A stretch of DNA of 33,034 bases from an uncultured Flavobacteriaceae bacterium (lineage in GTDB: Bacteria > Bacteroidota > Bacteroidia > Flavobacteriales > Flavobacteriaceae), in assembly GCA_938011315.1 (NCBI GenBank), contig CALLUG010000050.1:1-33034 (forward strand). Reading direction: 5' to 3'. The position numbers were made by a program, and so were the translations under genes. The notes beneath the pieces are model-generated. The model had not been told where the DNA came from. It did not search any database and was given only the letters and a program-made list of their open reading frames with translations. Of this stretch, positions 9,602 to 17,761 are shown piece after piece (positions within the stretch are counted from its first letter, which is position 1; the number at the start of each line of letters is the position of its first letter).

Positions 9602-10234
9602 ATGATTATAATTTATTTTATAGTAGGACTTTTAGCTGCCATTGTTGGCGCTTTACCTCTTGGAGCTTCCAATATTGCAGTTATTAATACAACCTTAAAA
9701 CAAAATGCAAAGCAAGCCTTTAAGATTGCTTTTGCAGCTGGTGTTGCAGAAGTCCTTTTGTCGTTTTATGCCTTACATTGCAATATGGTTGCTCGCGATT
9801 TTTTTAACGAGCATTTATGGATTCAAATTGTAATTTCAGTTTTGTTAATTAGTATTGGGTTGGTTTTATTTTTTAAAAAACAGCAAACACAAGAAAAGAC
9901 AAGAAAAAATAAACTCGCAAAATCTAAATACGCCACAGGATTCTTAACTGGGATTTTAAATCCTCCTGTTTTAATTTATTGGGTTGTAGCCTTTAGCATT
10001 ATTAATAATAACGATATTATGCTCTCGCTAGAGTCCTCACTCTCTGTATTATTTTTATTTTTCTTTGGGGTGTATTTAGGGAAATTACTAACCCTATACT
10101 TATACAGCAAGTTTAGTATCTTAATTAAGCATAAATTTCAAAATATTAATTTGATTATTAATAAAGTTACTGGTGTGCTACTAATCGTTATAGGCTTGGT
10201 GCAAGCTATAAAACTCTATGCTTTTAACAACTAA
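9602..10234 (+). CDS. LysE-family amino-acid/metabolite exporter
   Basis: A 210-aa integral membrane protein of the LysE/RhtB superfamily, with about six hydrophobic segments. The first is followed by the characteristic PLGASNIAVINTTL region (the family PGP-type motif after TM1), and GFLTGILNPPVLIYWVV matches the conserved NP-containing helix. Family members export amino acids or related small molecules; the substrate cannot be read from the sequence. It converges on the GLPGLI gene, with only 2 nt between the two stop codons, and no terminator hairpin is evident between them. Confidence 0.85.
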   Translation: MIIIYFIVGLLAAIVGALPLGASNIAVINTTLKQNAKQAFKIAFAAGVAEVLLSFYALHCNMVARDFFNEHLWIQIVISVLLISIGLVLFFKKQQTQEKTRKNKLAKSKYATGFLTGILNPPVLIYWVVAFSIINNNDIMLSLESSLSVLFLFFFGVYLGKLLTLYLYSKFSILIKHKFQNINLIINKVTGVLLIVIGLVQAIKLYAFNN

Positions 10235-10236
10235 AA

Positions 10237-11088
10237 TTAGCCACGCCTTCTACTGCGATTATCCCTAAATTCTTTCATTTTTTTTAATAGTGTTTTTTGA
10301 TACGCTTTTTTGGTAATTTCAGTTCCTTTTTTAGGGGCTTTAATCGCTATTTTTTCGGTTGGGTTTATCACAACTTTAGAGCAAAGCATCGTTGTACTAC
10401 CTGCATTAATTTCAAGAATTAATCCTGGTAAGCCCCAATATTCGGACGGGCCATGACTAACAGGTATTTGCGAAGTGTACCACGCTTCTACATTAGTCAT
10501 TTTAACTTCTACTGGCGTAGTTGTTAGCGTGTCTGTTGTACTGTTATTTCTTAAACTACTCCAAGAAAACGAATACCAAGCCAAATCGCTAGACGGAATT
10601 GATGCTGTAGCTCTAAAACAAGTGTACTGCCCTATTTGCTTTGTTTCGCCATTAATTTTCCAATTTATTGATTGCAATTTGTCTTTAACCAAAAATTTTT
10701 TTCCATAAAACTCCTGTTGCTGTATTTGTGTATTTGTTTTAACATTTTTATACTGGTCGCCAGCAGAAAAATTAGCACCCCAGGAATCTGTAGCGCCAGA
10801 AATAGCATCTAGTTTTTCGTTTTCTATAAACATAGATTCCTCTTTATTGAAAGTTAGCACATAGGTTTTTTCTAGTCTATTTTTTAGCCGTGCTTGTATT
10901 TGCTTTTTTTGTGCTTGGCTCATCCTTTCTCCAAAACGTCCTAAATCCATTTTTGATTTGGAAATATAAATGGCTTCGCCTTGAAAATCTTGATTTTTTT
11001 CATAGGCCACACTACTTTTAATGTTAGTGTTAATTAACAATAATATTGCAAACAATAACATATTAACTTTAAAAATAATAGATTTCAT
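10237..11088 (-). CDS. GLPGLI family protein
   Basis: A 283-aa secreted protein with an N-terminal hydrophobic signal segment (about residues 6-25). It belongs to the GLPGLI family, named for a motif of that type; here it reads WGLPGLILEINAG near residue 222. The mature part begins with the usual GEAIYISKS strand and has the AWYTSQIPVSHGPSEY segment just before the motif. The family is abundant in Flavobacteriaceae and of unknown function, probably periplasmic or outer-membrane associated. It is transcribed alone from a good promoter match at 11115-11141. Confidence 0.92.
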   Translation of the reverse strand: MKSIIFKVNMLLFAILLLINTNIKSSVAYEKNQDFQGEAIYISKSKMDLGRFGERMSQAQKKQIQARLKNRLEKTYVLTFNKEESMFIENEKLDAISGATDSWGANFSAGDQYKNVKTNTQIQQQEFYGKKFLVKDKLQSINWKINGETKQIGQYTCFRATASIPSSDLAWYSFSWSSLRNNSTTDTLTTTPVEVKMTNVEAWYTSQIPVSHGPSEYWGLPGLILEINAGSTTMLCSKVVINPTEKIAIKAPKKGTEITKKAYQKTLLKKMKEFRDNRSRRRG

Positions 11089-11114
11089 TAGAGTTTTTAT
11101 TAAAATATATGTAA

Positions 11115-11141
11115 CAAAGATACACTTTTTTAAAATTTCAA
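11115..11141 (-). promoter_or_regulatory. Promoter of the GLPGLI gene
   Basis: Reading the minus strand, TTG (11141-11139) is followed by a 16-nt AT-rich spacer and TATCTTTG (11122-11115), which fits the TTG / TAnnTTTG promoter type of Bacteroidota. The start codon is 26 nt further on. Confidence 0.6.
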
Positions 11142-11253
11142 AAGCGCATTAGTATACAGTGCGTACTAAACTTATGGCTTTCAATAAGGTTTCGTGTTTA
11201 AATATTAATGCAAACAATAACTGTTAGCTGTTTATTAACCAAAGCCTTTTTCG

Positions 11254-12438
11254 TTATAATATTTTATATTTCACTAGGATTGTGCTTTCAGTATCTATAG
11301 AGTCGATACTTTTATTAATTTTTAATTCTATCTCACGATTTTTAAGTTGCTTTACAAACTCTGATGCATTGGAAATAGTTGAAATAAAACTTTTTTCGTC
11401 CTGCGTTTTTCCTTTAGGCGAGGTTAAATGCTGGTATAAAAAATCGTCCTCTAAGTCAAAATGTGTAACTACTGTTTTTTTCTTTTTTAAATAAAAACCA
11501 AGTTTAGGGTAATTGGTTCTTTTTTTTGGGGTTTCTGTATTGCTTTGATTGTAACAAAAAACAAGAGCTTCGTCGTTTTCTTCGTATTGGTTTCTCAAAA
11601 AAGAGAGTTGTCCTCTTTGTATTTTATTAAAAAAAGTTTCGTGCTTATAAATATTGTCTTCATCCCATTGGGCATTGCCAAAATTAAAATTATACTTCAG
11701 TTCGATCTTATCTTCGGGGGAAATTTGATAAATTCTTGACGATGTTGCATCGCTATACAAAAAGCTGTCCTTATACCCCGTAATATGCCCTGTAAAAGCT
11801 GCTTTCATTAAATCTTCGCTGTTATTTTTAGGGAATTGAAATAGATTGTTAACAACTGTGTTGTCCTTATCCAAAATTTTTAAGTTGTAAAAATCATCAC
11901 TAAAGTACCCTACAAAGCAGCCTTTGTAACCAGACTTTAATTCGTACAGCCTATAAGTAGGAAAGTCGTAGTTGTAATAGTTTACAAAATTACCATCTAA
12001 GTCATAACTAATTAAGCGGCTTCGTTCAATATCCAGAGCTTTAATACGTTTTGAATTGTAATCGAAAACAATGTCGCTTACATCTTTATATTCACTTGGC
12101 CCACCTCCAATAGTACCAATAGATCGTATAAAGTTGCCTTTGCTACTAAATACTAAAATTTTTTCTAGCCTGTCATCAAAAATATAATACGCATTATTGT
12201 AGGTAAAAACCCTATCAACTCTTGACAAAAAGCTTTCTTGGGTATTTTCTAAAACAATAAACTCTATCGTTTTAGCTATAGAACTAAAAGGGATAGTGTT
12301 ATCGTTATCTTTCAATACAATTTCTATGGGTTTGGAACTGTCCTCTAACGGGGGACTGTGTTTTTTACATTTAATGAATAAAACACTTATTAAAATGATA
12401 TAACAATATTTCATTGCGTTAATAATTACTTTCTGCAT
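11254..12438 (-). CDS. 6-bladed beta-propeller lipoprotein
   Basis: A 394-aa predicted surface or periplasmic lipoprotein of the 6-bladed_propeller family. The lipobox is at VLFIKC (Cys24 from the first Met, or Cys16 if the internal ATG at 12414, MKYCYI, is used). Blade-type repeats are visible as YYIFDDRLEKILVFSSKGNF, then RSIGTIGGGPSEYKDVSDIV and RIKALDIERSRLISYDLDGNF. Members are common in Bacteroidota, often near peptidase or polysaccharide genes, and their ligands are unknown. The ATG at 12438 overlaps the stop of the preceding gene in a TAATG junction, pointing to coupled translation and a joint role of the two propeller proteins. Confidence 0.85.
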   Translation of the reverse strand: MQKVIINAMKYCYIILISVLFIKCKKHSPPLEDSSKPIEIVLKDNDNTIPFSSIAKTIEFIVLENTQESFLSRVDRVFTYNNAYYIFDDRLEKILVFSSKGNFIRSIGTIGGGPSEYKDVSDIVFDYNSKRIKALDIERSRLISYDLDGNFVNYYNYDFPTYRLYELKSGYKGCFVGYFSDDFYNLKILDKDNTVVNNLFQFPKNNSEDLMKAAFTGHITGYKDSFLYSDATSSRIYQISPEDKIELKYNFNFGNAQWDEDNIYKHETFFNKIQRGQLSFLRNQYEENDEALVFCYNQSNTETPKKRTNYPKLGFYLKKKKTVVTHFDLEDDFLYQHLTSPKGKTQDEKSFISTISNASEFVKQLKNREIELKINKSIDSIDTESTILVKYKIL

Positions 12439-13538
12439 TATCTATTAAATTTATACGTCACCATAGGAACATCGTCTAATCCAGTAGTAGCATAGATTAT
12501 TTGATCTTGTTCGTCTATTGTAAAATCTACTGTGGGTTGGCTTAGGGTATATTTTTTTATAGGATTCCCGTTGTAGTCAAATTCATGTATCTCATTAAAA
12601 AAACCAGGTTCACTTTCACTTGCCGCTCCCGAATACAGTACATAAAAACTATTTTTACCCATATATGGATTGGTTCTAAAATGTTTTATGTGTCCAGAAA
12701 CCCTGTAAAGTTTATTGCTTATCGGTTTTTTTTCCTTATTGCCATAATATATAACTTTTTCTAGATTTAGATTTGCATCTAGAATATGCATCCTGTTTAA
12801 CAAAACATAAGCTGCTATAAACTTCTGTTGTGATGTTGAAAACCCTAAGTATGAACGTCTAAAGTTATCTAAGTCACTAGGATCTACAGTTTTTAAAAAT
12901 GAAGTTTCAACAAACTCACCTTTAGGGATTACTGAATCCAAATTGTTTTTGTTTGACAAAAAATATTTATAATCATAACTTTCAGAAATAGATTCTCCAA
13001 ATAGCTTATTGCCATCCCAATACATATTGTCGGAAGGAATAACTTCAGACTTTAAAAACGCTTTTGAGATAATTTCGGAATCATCGCCAATTAGGCTATC
13101 GACACTATTTTTAGCTTTAAACAATACTTTGTTTAAGTCTACTTCATACAGTTTACCATAATTAAACTCTGTAAGCATAATCGTTTTGCGCTCTCCATCA
13201 CTAAACATTTGGCAATTGCAATCAGGATTAATAAACTCGCTAGGACCATTGCCTCTATAACCATAAACTCCTATTTTTTTGTAGGTGTTTTTGTTGTAAA
13301 AATGAAATGCAGGATTTTGTTCAAAATCTTTAACCATAATAATACTATCAAAAACACATATTTTTTGGGGTAAAAGTTGATCTATTGCACTAAGCGCTTT
13401 CGCTGTTAATTGTTCACTTTTAGGGAAGTCTAAATCAAAATAAATTTCCGAATGACTTTTTGGTTTACTACAAGAACTTTGAACAAGTGCTATTAGTAGT
13501 ACACAAAGTATCAAGGTGTGTGTTTTTGTGGTATTCAT
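12438..13538 (-). CDS. BF3164-like/TolB-like beta-propeller lipoprotein
   Basis: A 366-aa predicted lipoprotein with signal peptide MNTTKTHTLILCVLLIALVQ and lipobox QSSC (Cys23). The body has propeller-type strands, including FHFYNKNTYKKIGVYG followed by a GNGPSEF motif, the hallmark GxGPxE shared with its downstream neighbour and typical of the BF3164 lipoprotein (TolB_like) group. No enzymatic residues are recognised. It is first of a two-gene unit; its stop overlaps the next start by one base. A possible -7 box, TATATTTG, lies on the minus strand at 13565-13558, 20 nt before the start, with no convincing -33 element. Confidence 0.8.
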   Translation of the reverse strand: MNTTKTHTLILCVLLIALVQSSCSKPKSHSEIYFDLDFPKSEQLTAKALSAIDQLLPQKICVFDSIIMVKDFEQNPAFHFYNKNTYKKIGVYGYRGNGPSEFINPDCNCQMFSDGERKTIMLTEFNYGKLYEVDLNKVLFKAKNSVDSLIGDDSEIISKAFLKSEVIPSDNMYWDGNKLFGESISESYDYKYFLSNKNNLDSVIPKGEFVETSFLKTVDPSDLDNFRRSYLGFSTSQQKFIAAYVLLNRMHILDANLNLEKVIYYGNKEKKPISNKLYRVSGHIKHFRTNPYMGKNSFYVLYSGAASESEPGFFNEIHEFDYNGNPIKKYTLSQPTVDFTIDEQDQIIYATTGLDDVPMVTYKFNR

Positions 13539-13658
13539 ACAAATTAAATTTTATTCTCAAATATACAATTATCAAAAACAAAAATCATTATTTGTTAAAC
13601 TCTCAAATTCAATCCATATCCTCCGTCAAACCTAGTTATAGGCTAAAGCCTTGTAACG

Positions 13659-14801
13659 TTATATACTGCAAATAACATCGGCAGCTTGCTTAAGAGTGTC
13701 GTCCGTTTTTGCAAAACAAAACCGAAGCACCTTATAGTCTATACCATTGGTATTGAATACCGATAAGGGTACGGAAGCAATACCTTTGTGTATGGTGAGT
13801 TGTTTTGCGTAATCTACATCGTAAGCTTCCGTAATATTAGCGTAGTCCAGCACTTGGAAGTAGCTGCCTTTTGCTGGAGTAAATTTAAAGCGAGACTCCT
13901 TAATAAGACTTAAAAACAAATCGCGTTTATTTTGATAAAATTCCGACAGCTCTTGGTAACGACTTGAGACTTGCAAATAGGTTGCCAGCGCTTTTTGCGT
14001 TGGGTGATGCACACAAAAAACGTTAAATTGATGCACCTTTCTAAACTCATCCATAAGTGATTTTGGTGCACAGCAATACCCAACTTTCCATCCTGTATTA
14101 TGAAAAGTTTTTCCAAAAGAAGCTACAATAAAGGCTCTAGATTTTAATTCTGGAAATAGACAAGCACTTTGGTGCTGAGCGCCATCAAACACAATATGCT
14201 CATAAACCTCATCGCTTAGTACAATAATATCTGTGCCTTTGAGCAATTTTTCTAGTTGCTGCATATCGTTCTTACTCAATAGCGTCCCTATTGGATTTTG
14301 AGGCGTATTAATAATAATCATTTTTGTATTGCTAGTAATGGCTTGTTTTACCGTATCCCAATTAACCTCATAGTTAGGAGCTTCCAACTGTATTTCTATT
14401 GGTTTTCCACCATTAATTTGAATTGCGGGTTCGTAACAATCGTATGCTGGCTTTAGCACAATAACCTCATCATTAGGTTTTATAAAGGTAGATATAATTG
14501 TGTATATTCCCTGTGTAGCCCCTGCAACTACAGTAACTTCGGACTCGGGGTTGTAACTTGTATTGTATAATAGTTCAAACTTAGCTGCTATAGCCTCTCT
14601 TAGACCTAAGTCTCCTGGCATTGGTGCGTATTGGTTGTGCCCTAATTGCATGGCTTTATACACCAAATCGTTGAGCAAGGGATCGCTCTGAAAATTTGGA
14701 AATCCTTGCGATAGGTTAATGGCGTTATGTTGTGTTGCCAAAGCTCCCATAACTGAAAATATATTAGTTCCTACGCTTGGAAGTTTAGATTTGTGTTTCA
14801 T
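13659..14801 (-). CDS. PLP-dependent methionine/kynurenine-type aminotransferase
   Basis: A class I/II aminotransferase closest in pattern to methionine aminotransferase YbdL and kynurenine aminotransferases. It has NLSQGFPNF near the N-terminus, YAPMPGDLGLREA, VVAGATQGIY for the phosphate cup, INTPQNPIGT with the ring-contacting Asn, LSDEVYEHIVF with Asp and Tyr, and SFGKTFHNTGWKVGYC with the Schiff-base Lys. The usual assignment is methionine plus 2-oxo acid to 4-methylthio-2-oxobutanoate, as in methionine salvage, but substrate choice is not readable. The frame extends to a TTG at 14819 overlapping the upstream mutS-like gene; the ATG at 14801 (MKHKSKLPSVG, 380 aa) fits the family start better. 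Probably cotranscribed with that gene. Confidence 0.9.
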   Translation of the reverse strand: MKHKSKLPSVGTNIFSVMGALATQHNAINLSQGFPNFQSDPLLNDLVYKAMQLGHNQYAPMPGDLGLREAIAAKFELLYNTSYNPESEVTVVAGATQGIYTIISTFIKPNDEVIVLKPAYDCYEPAIQINGGKPIEIQLEAPNYEVNWDTVKQAITSNTKMIIINTPQNPIGTLLSKNDMQQLEKLLKGTDIIVLSDEVYEHIVFDGAQHQSACLFPELKSRAFIVASFGKTFHNTGWKVGYCCAPKSLMDEFRKVHQFNVFCVHHPTQKALATYLQVSSRYQELSEFYQNKRDLFLSLIKESRFKFTPAKGSYFQVLDYANITEAYDVDYAKQLTIHKGIASVPLSVFNTNGIDYKVLRFCFAKTDDTLKQAADVICSI

Positions 14802-14811
14802 AATGTGTGTC

Positions 14812-16581
14812 TTAAACAATTTGCATTTTTTTTAATAAAAAAGACGCATTCATATTTTGACAAATCCCTTGTTTTAGGGTGTAATCAAACTGTAATTCGT
14901 CATCGTTAATCGTGGCATCAAAGTAATAATTTTTTACATTAGTTAGGCTTTTGGTAATCTCACACAAACTGAGGTCGTGAGTAGCGATAATTCCTGTGGC
15001 TTTAGAGGCAACAAGTTTTTCTACAAATTTGCGCGACCCGATAGCCTTGTCTGTACTGTTGGTCCCTTTTAAAATTTCATCCAAAATAATAAAATGAGGG
15101 CCCTGCTTAATGGTATCTACAATAAACTTGAGCCGTGTTAACTCCGAAAAGAAATAGGAGCTATCATCGGCTAGAGAGTCTGAACTCCGCATGCTAGTAA
15201 TTAGTTTTACGGGTCTGTATTGACTGCTATTAGCACACACAGGAAGCCCTGCATTTGCCATAACAATATGCAAGGAAATACTACGCAAAAAAGTACTCTT
15301 TCCTGCCATATTAGCGCCTGTAACGATAAAAAATTGTTCATTATTAATAAGCACATCACTATCTACGCGTTTAGCACTATCCAAAAGTGGATGTCCTAAT
15401 TCCCTTGCAGAGATAATTGCTCCTTGTGTTTTGATTTCAGGGAATACAAATTTTGGATGGTTAAAAGCATAGTTCCCTAAGGTATTGTAGGCGTCAAAAA
15501 ATGAAATTACATCAAACCAATCGCTTACTTTGTTTTTATGTTGGGCTATCCAGGATTCTACACGATAACTATTTTTAATATCTGTAAGAAAAAATCCGTT
15601 ACCAAAAAAGATAACAAACAAATTGTTTCGGTTATCTAAGGCTGCTAGTGCCTTGGATAAATCTTTAAAAATTGCAGATGCTTTTTTTGTGTCAGATTTA
15701 ATTTTAAGCTGTTGTGCTTTTAACATTTGTGATGCAAAGGGTTTTGCTTCTATCTTATCCAATAGCATGGCATACTGCTTAAACGTGTTTTTTAGCGTAT
15801 TGGTGTTAGTTGCTAAGTTGTTAACTTTTTTTACATACAAGCCTGTAATAATTAATCCTATTACAAACCAAAATATAGTAACCGAAAAATTAACATAGCC
15901 TAAACTAGAAAGTGTTATAAGTAATACAGAAACACTCCTAAATACGGTAGGAATCCAACGCATTATTTTTGGCAAAAATAGCTTGTAGCCTTTAAGCCAA
16001 CGAATACTAATTTTGGCTGATGTTTCTGGACTTGCAAGACTAGCTATAGCGCAAAACTCCTGTCGCCATTGCATCTGTTCTTTTAGTTCCTTAACAGCCT
16101 CTTGTTTTTGTGTTATATTAGTAATACTATTGGAGGTCAAACTGTCTACAAGGACTTGGCGTCCTTCGTTAATGACCGTTCTATTCATAAACTGAAAAAA
16201 TGAACCTCTGCCAAACAAATCGATGTCTAAGCTATAATCGTGTTTAGGGTTTTGAAACTCCAGCCCTTCACTCCTATCATAAAAATCGCCTGAAGCAATC
16301 TTGATTTCATCTTTGTTAATTTGTACCAATGCTTTTTTAAAATCTCGATTTGCTTTTATATTAGTATATTTTGAGAGTAAACCCAAAAAACTTAGTACGC
16401 CCACGACTGCTATAGCAACAGCTATTTGCCAAGTTGTAAAAAAAAGATAAATGGCAAAAGCAAATCCTAAAAACAAGACTACTCGTGCTATACTAAGATT
16501 AACTAAAGTTTTGTTAAGCTGCTTTAATTCTAAGCTATATTTTTTGAGCTGGTTGTCGTAAACTATTTTAGGCTGTATCAT
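14812..16581 (-). CDS. Membrane-anchored MutS-family ATPase
   Basis: A 589-aa protein with the C-terminal MutS ATPase domain (about residues 400-589): Walker A GANMAGKST from Gly422, the SADDSSYFFSEL-type region, Walker B IILDEILKGTNS, and ATHDLS as switch His. The mismatch-recognition and connector domains of MutS are missing. Instead there are paired hydrophobic helices at about residues 30-70 and again at 215-250, placing it in the membrane, followed by a lever-like helical region. Such membrane MutS-like proteins recur in Bacteroidota; their function is unknown and classical mismatch repair is unlikely. It precedes the aminotransferase gene by 10 nt (ATG start) on the minus strand. Confidence 0.88.
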   Translation of the reverse strand: MIQPKIVYDNQLKKYSLELKQLNKTLVNLSIARVVLFLGFAFAIYLFFTTWQIAVAIAVVGVLSFLGLLSKYTNIKANRDFKKALVQINKDEIKIASGDFYDRSEGLEFQNPKHDYSLDIDLFGRGSFFQFMNRTVINEGRQVLVDSLTSNSITNITQKQEAVKELKEQMQWRQEFCAIASLASPETSAKISIRWLKGYKLFLPKIMRWIPTVFRSVSVLLITLSSLGYVNFSVTIFWFVIGLIITGLYVKKVNNLATNTNTLKNTFKQYAMLLDKIEAKPFASQMLKAQQLKIKSDTKKASAIFKDLSKALAALDNRNNLFVIFFGNGFFLTDIKNSYRVESWIAQHKNKVSDWFDVISFFDAYNTLGNYAFNHPKFVFPEIKTQGAIISARELGHPLLDSAKRVDSDVLINNEQFFIVTGANMAGKSTFLRSISLHIVMANAGLPVCANSSQYRPVKLITSMRSSDSLADDSSYFFSELTRLKFIVDTIKQGPHFIILDEILKGTNSTDKAIGSRKFVEKLVASKATGIIATHDLSLCEITKSLTNVKNYYFDATINDDELQFDYTLKQGICQNMNASFLLKKMQIV

Positions 16582-16582
16582 T

Positions 16583-16827
16583 ATCGGTTAGTATAAGAAA
16601 CTTAGAGCAGGAGATAAGCGCTATCGTTTCGGTTTATATTTAACAAACTTTGTAAGTATTCACATAACTTTCAGTTAAGCTATACATGCCCTGTATTTTT
16701 TATACATTTCAAGAATAATTTCTCCACTATTATTCTTCCTCAGAGTTCTTGTTAGATGATTACTTTTATCGGTCTAATATATGAAAAGTAGAGCAAGTAA
16801 TAAGCACTTATTTTCGGATTTATACTG
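16583..16827 (+). repeat. Pair of about 60-bp imperfect direct repeats
   Basis: Copy A (16583-16641) and copy B (16768-16827) both start ATCGGT and then align through (G)AGAGCA, ATAAGC and TTTCGG to TTTATA with substitutions and very few gaps. They lie in the 394-nt gene-free stretch upstream of the mutS-like gene. No ORF or RNA was recognised in this stretch; the rest looks like decayed AT-rich sequence ending in GTTGTGCGTTGGCTTTT (16950-16966), reminiscent of intergenic junk near mobile cassettes. Confidence 0.5.
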
Positions 16828-16975
16828 AGCCACATTTTTTGTTTTACTTTTAACTTTTTACTAAAATACAAATTAAAAATGTAGCGTACTTTGCAAAAAA
16901 GCACAAGCCTTTGATTTAGCATTTTTTGCCCTGTTTATTACATACATTTGTTGTGCGTTGGCTTTTCATTTTTTT

Positions 16976-17281
16976 TTATGGTAACATCCAGAATTTCAGT
17001 CCGCCCCAGTATTCTCTATAACTCTTTCGAAATGTTTTGAATTCTGATGATTTTGGCAATCCATTATTTTTTGCAAACAAATTATATTCACTTTCAGAGT
17101 CAAAAAATACGATTTCGTTTTTCGACAAGTTCCAACTAAAAAAAGGTTTAGGCTTATCAACTGGACTTACTTCTGTTTTTCCTGTCAGATATCTGTCAGA
17201 TATTGTAAAACTATGAACCATCATTACTCCGTAAGGATAATTTTCAGGTTCGATATAAGCATCTATTCCATTTGTGATCAT
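16976..17281 (-). CDS. Small hypothetical protein, probably 5'-truncated by an IS
   Basis: A 101-aa product with no family that I recognise. It has no signal peptide or membrane segment and is rich in aromatic and polar residues (SEYNLFAKNNG, then FRKSYREYWGGLKFWM), suggesting a soluble globular fragment. Its ATG (17281) falls at the outer edge of the terminal inverted repeat of an IS3-type remnant, and only nine further in-frame codons lie upstream before a stop. It is therefore likely that the original N-terminus was cut away by the insertion. It may be a non-functional remnant. Confidence 0.4.
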   Translation of the reverse strand: MITNGIDAYIEPENYPYGVMMVHSFTISDRYLTGKTEVSPVDKPKPFFSWNLSKNEIVFFDSESEYNLFAKNNGLPKSSEFKTFRKSYREYWGGLKFWMLP

Positions 17282-17617
17282 CCCCCCATATTTTAGACAG
17301 TTTTTGTATTACATTAAGTTCAGATTACTATTCATTTAAGCTACTTTTTGTTGTTTAATCAAATCCCTTTTAAAAAGTATTTGATTATCAATTCCTTGGT
17401 GTCTTCTTTTGTGATTATATAGGCGTTCTTCTGTTAAGTTCAGCTTCGCTTTTCTTTGAAGTTTTAAGCTTTAAAAAAGCGGTCTCCGCTTCACTAAGAA
17501 ACTCTCGCTTCCATAGATTTATTTGTCTTGAATTTTGAAGTGGATTTTCTCCGTGTGATATCAGTAAATTTAATACTTTTTTTGAACTTACTTACTGTCC
17601 TAAATTGGGAGGTGATT
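17277..17617 (-). mobile_element. MITE-like internally deleted IS3-family element
   Basis: Terminal repeats face each other: CCCCCCATATTTTAGACAGT on the plus strand (17282-17301) and ACCTCCCAATTTAGGACAGT on the minus strand (17613-17594), identical at 14 of 21 ungapped positions, with ATCA just outside each. Between them lies a minus-strand transposase remnant. The element is about 340 bp against roughly 1.2-1.5 kb for a complete IS3-type element, so it cannot encode its own transposase but could in principle be mobilised in trans. A clear target duplication was not identified. Confidence 0.7.
17336..17583 (-). pseudogene. IS3-family transposase remnant (orfA-orfB deletion fusion)
   Basis: The minus strand reads QINLWKREFLSEAET and KKSEAEL, the helix-turn-helix orfA pattern of IS3 elements. 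After a one-base insertion it continues LTEERLY, normally near the orfA C-terminus, and passes directly into LYNHKRRHQGID, the conserved C-terminal segment of the orfB DDE integrase, ending IKQQKVA and a stop at 17336. The catalytic DDE core is missing. The shared Leu-Tyr at the join suggests a deletion between short homologies. Confidence 0.72.
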
Positions 17618-17734
17618 AATTAAATAACAATTTGGTATAAGCTAATTACATTTAATCCCAACCTAAATGAGTAACCTTACTTAATTATTTTAAATCTACC
17701 AATAGCTATTTTTTTATCTTAAAGATGATACTTA

Positions 17735-17742
17735 TATCTTTG
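17735..17742 (+). promoter_or_regulatory. Likely -7 promoter box of gltX
   Basis: TATCTTTG matches the Bacteroidota -7 element TAnnTTTG and is followed by GCG; the gltX ATG is 20 nt downstream. No clear -33 TTG was seen at the expected distance. Confidence 0.45.
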
Positions 17743-17761
17743 CGCCAAGAAAAACAATACA

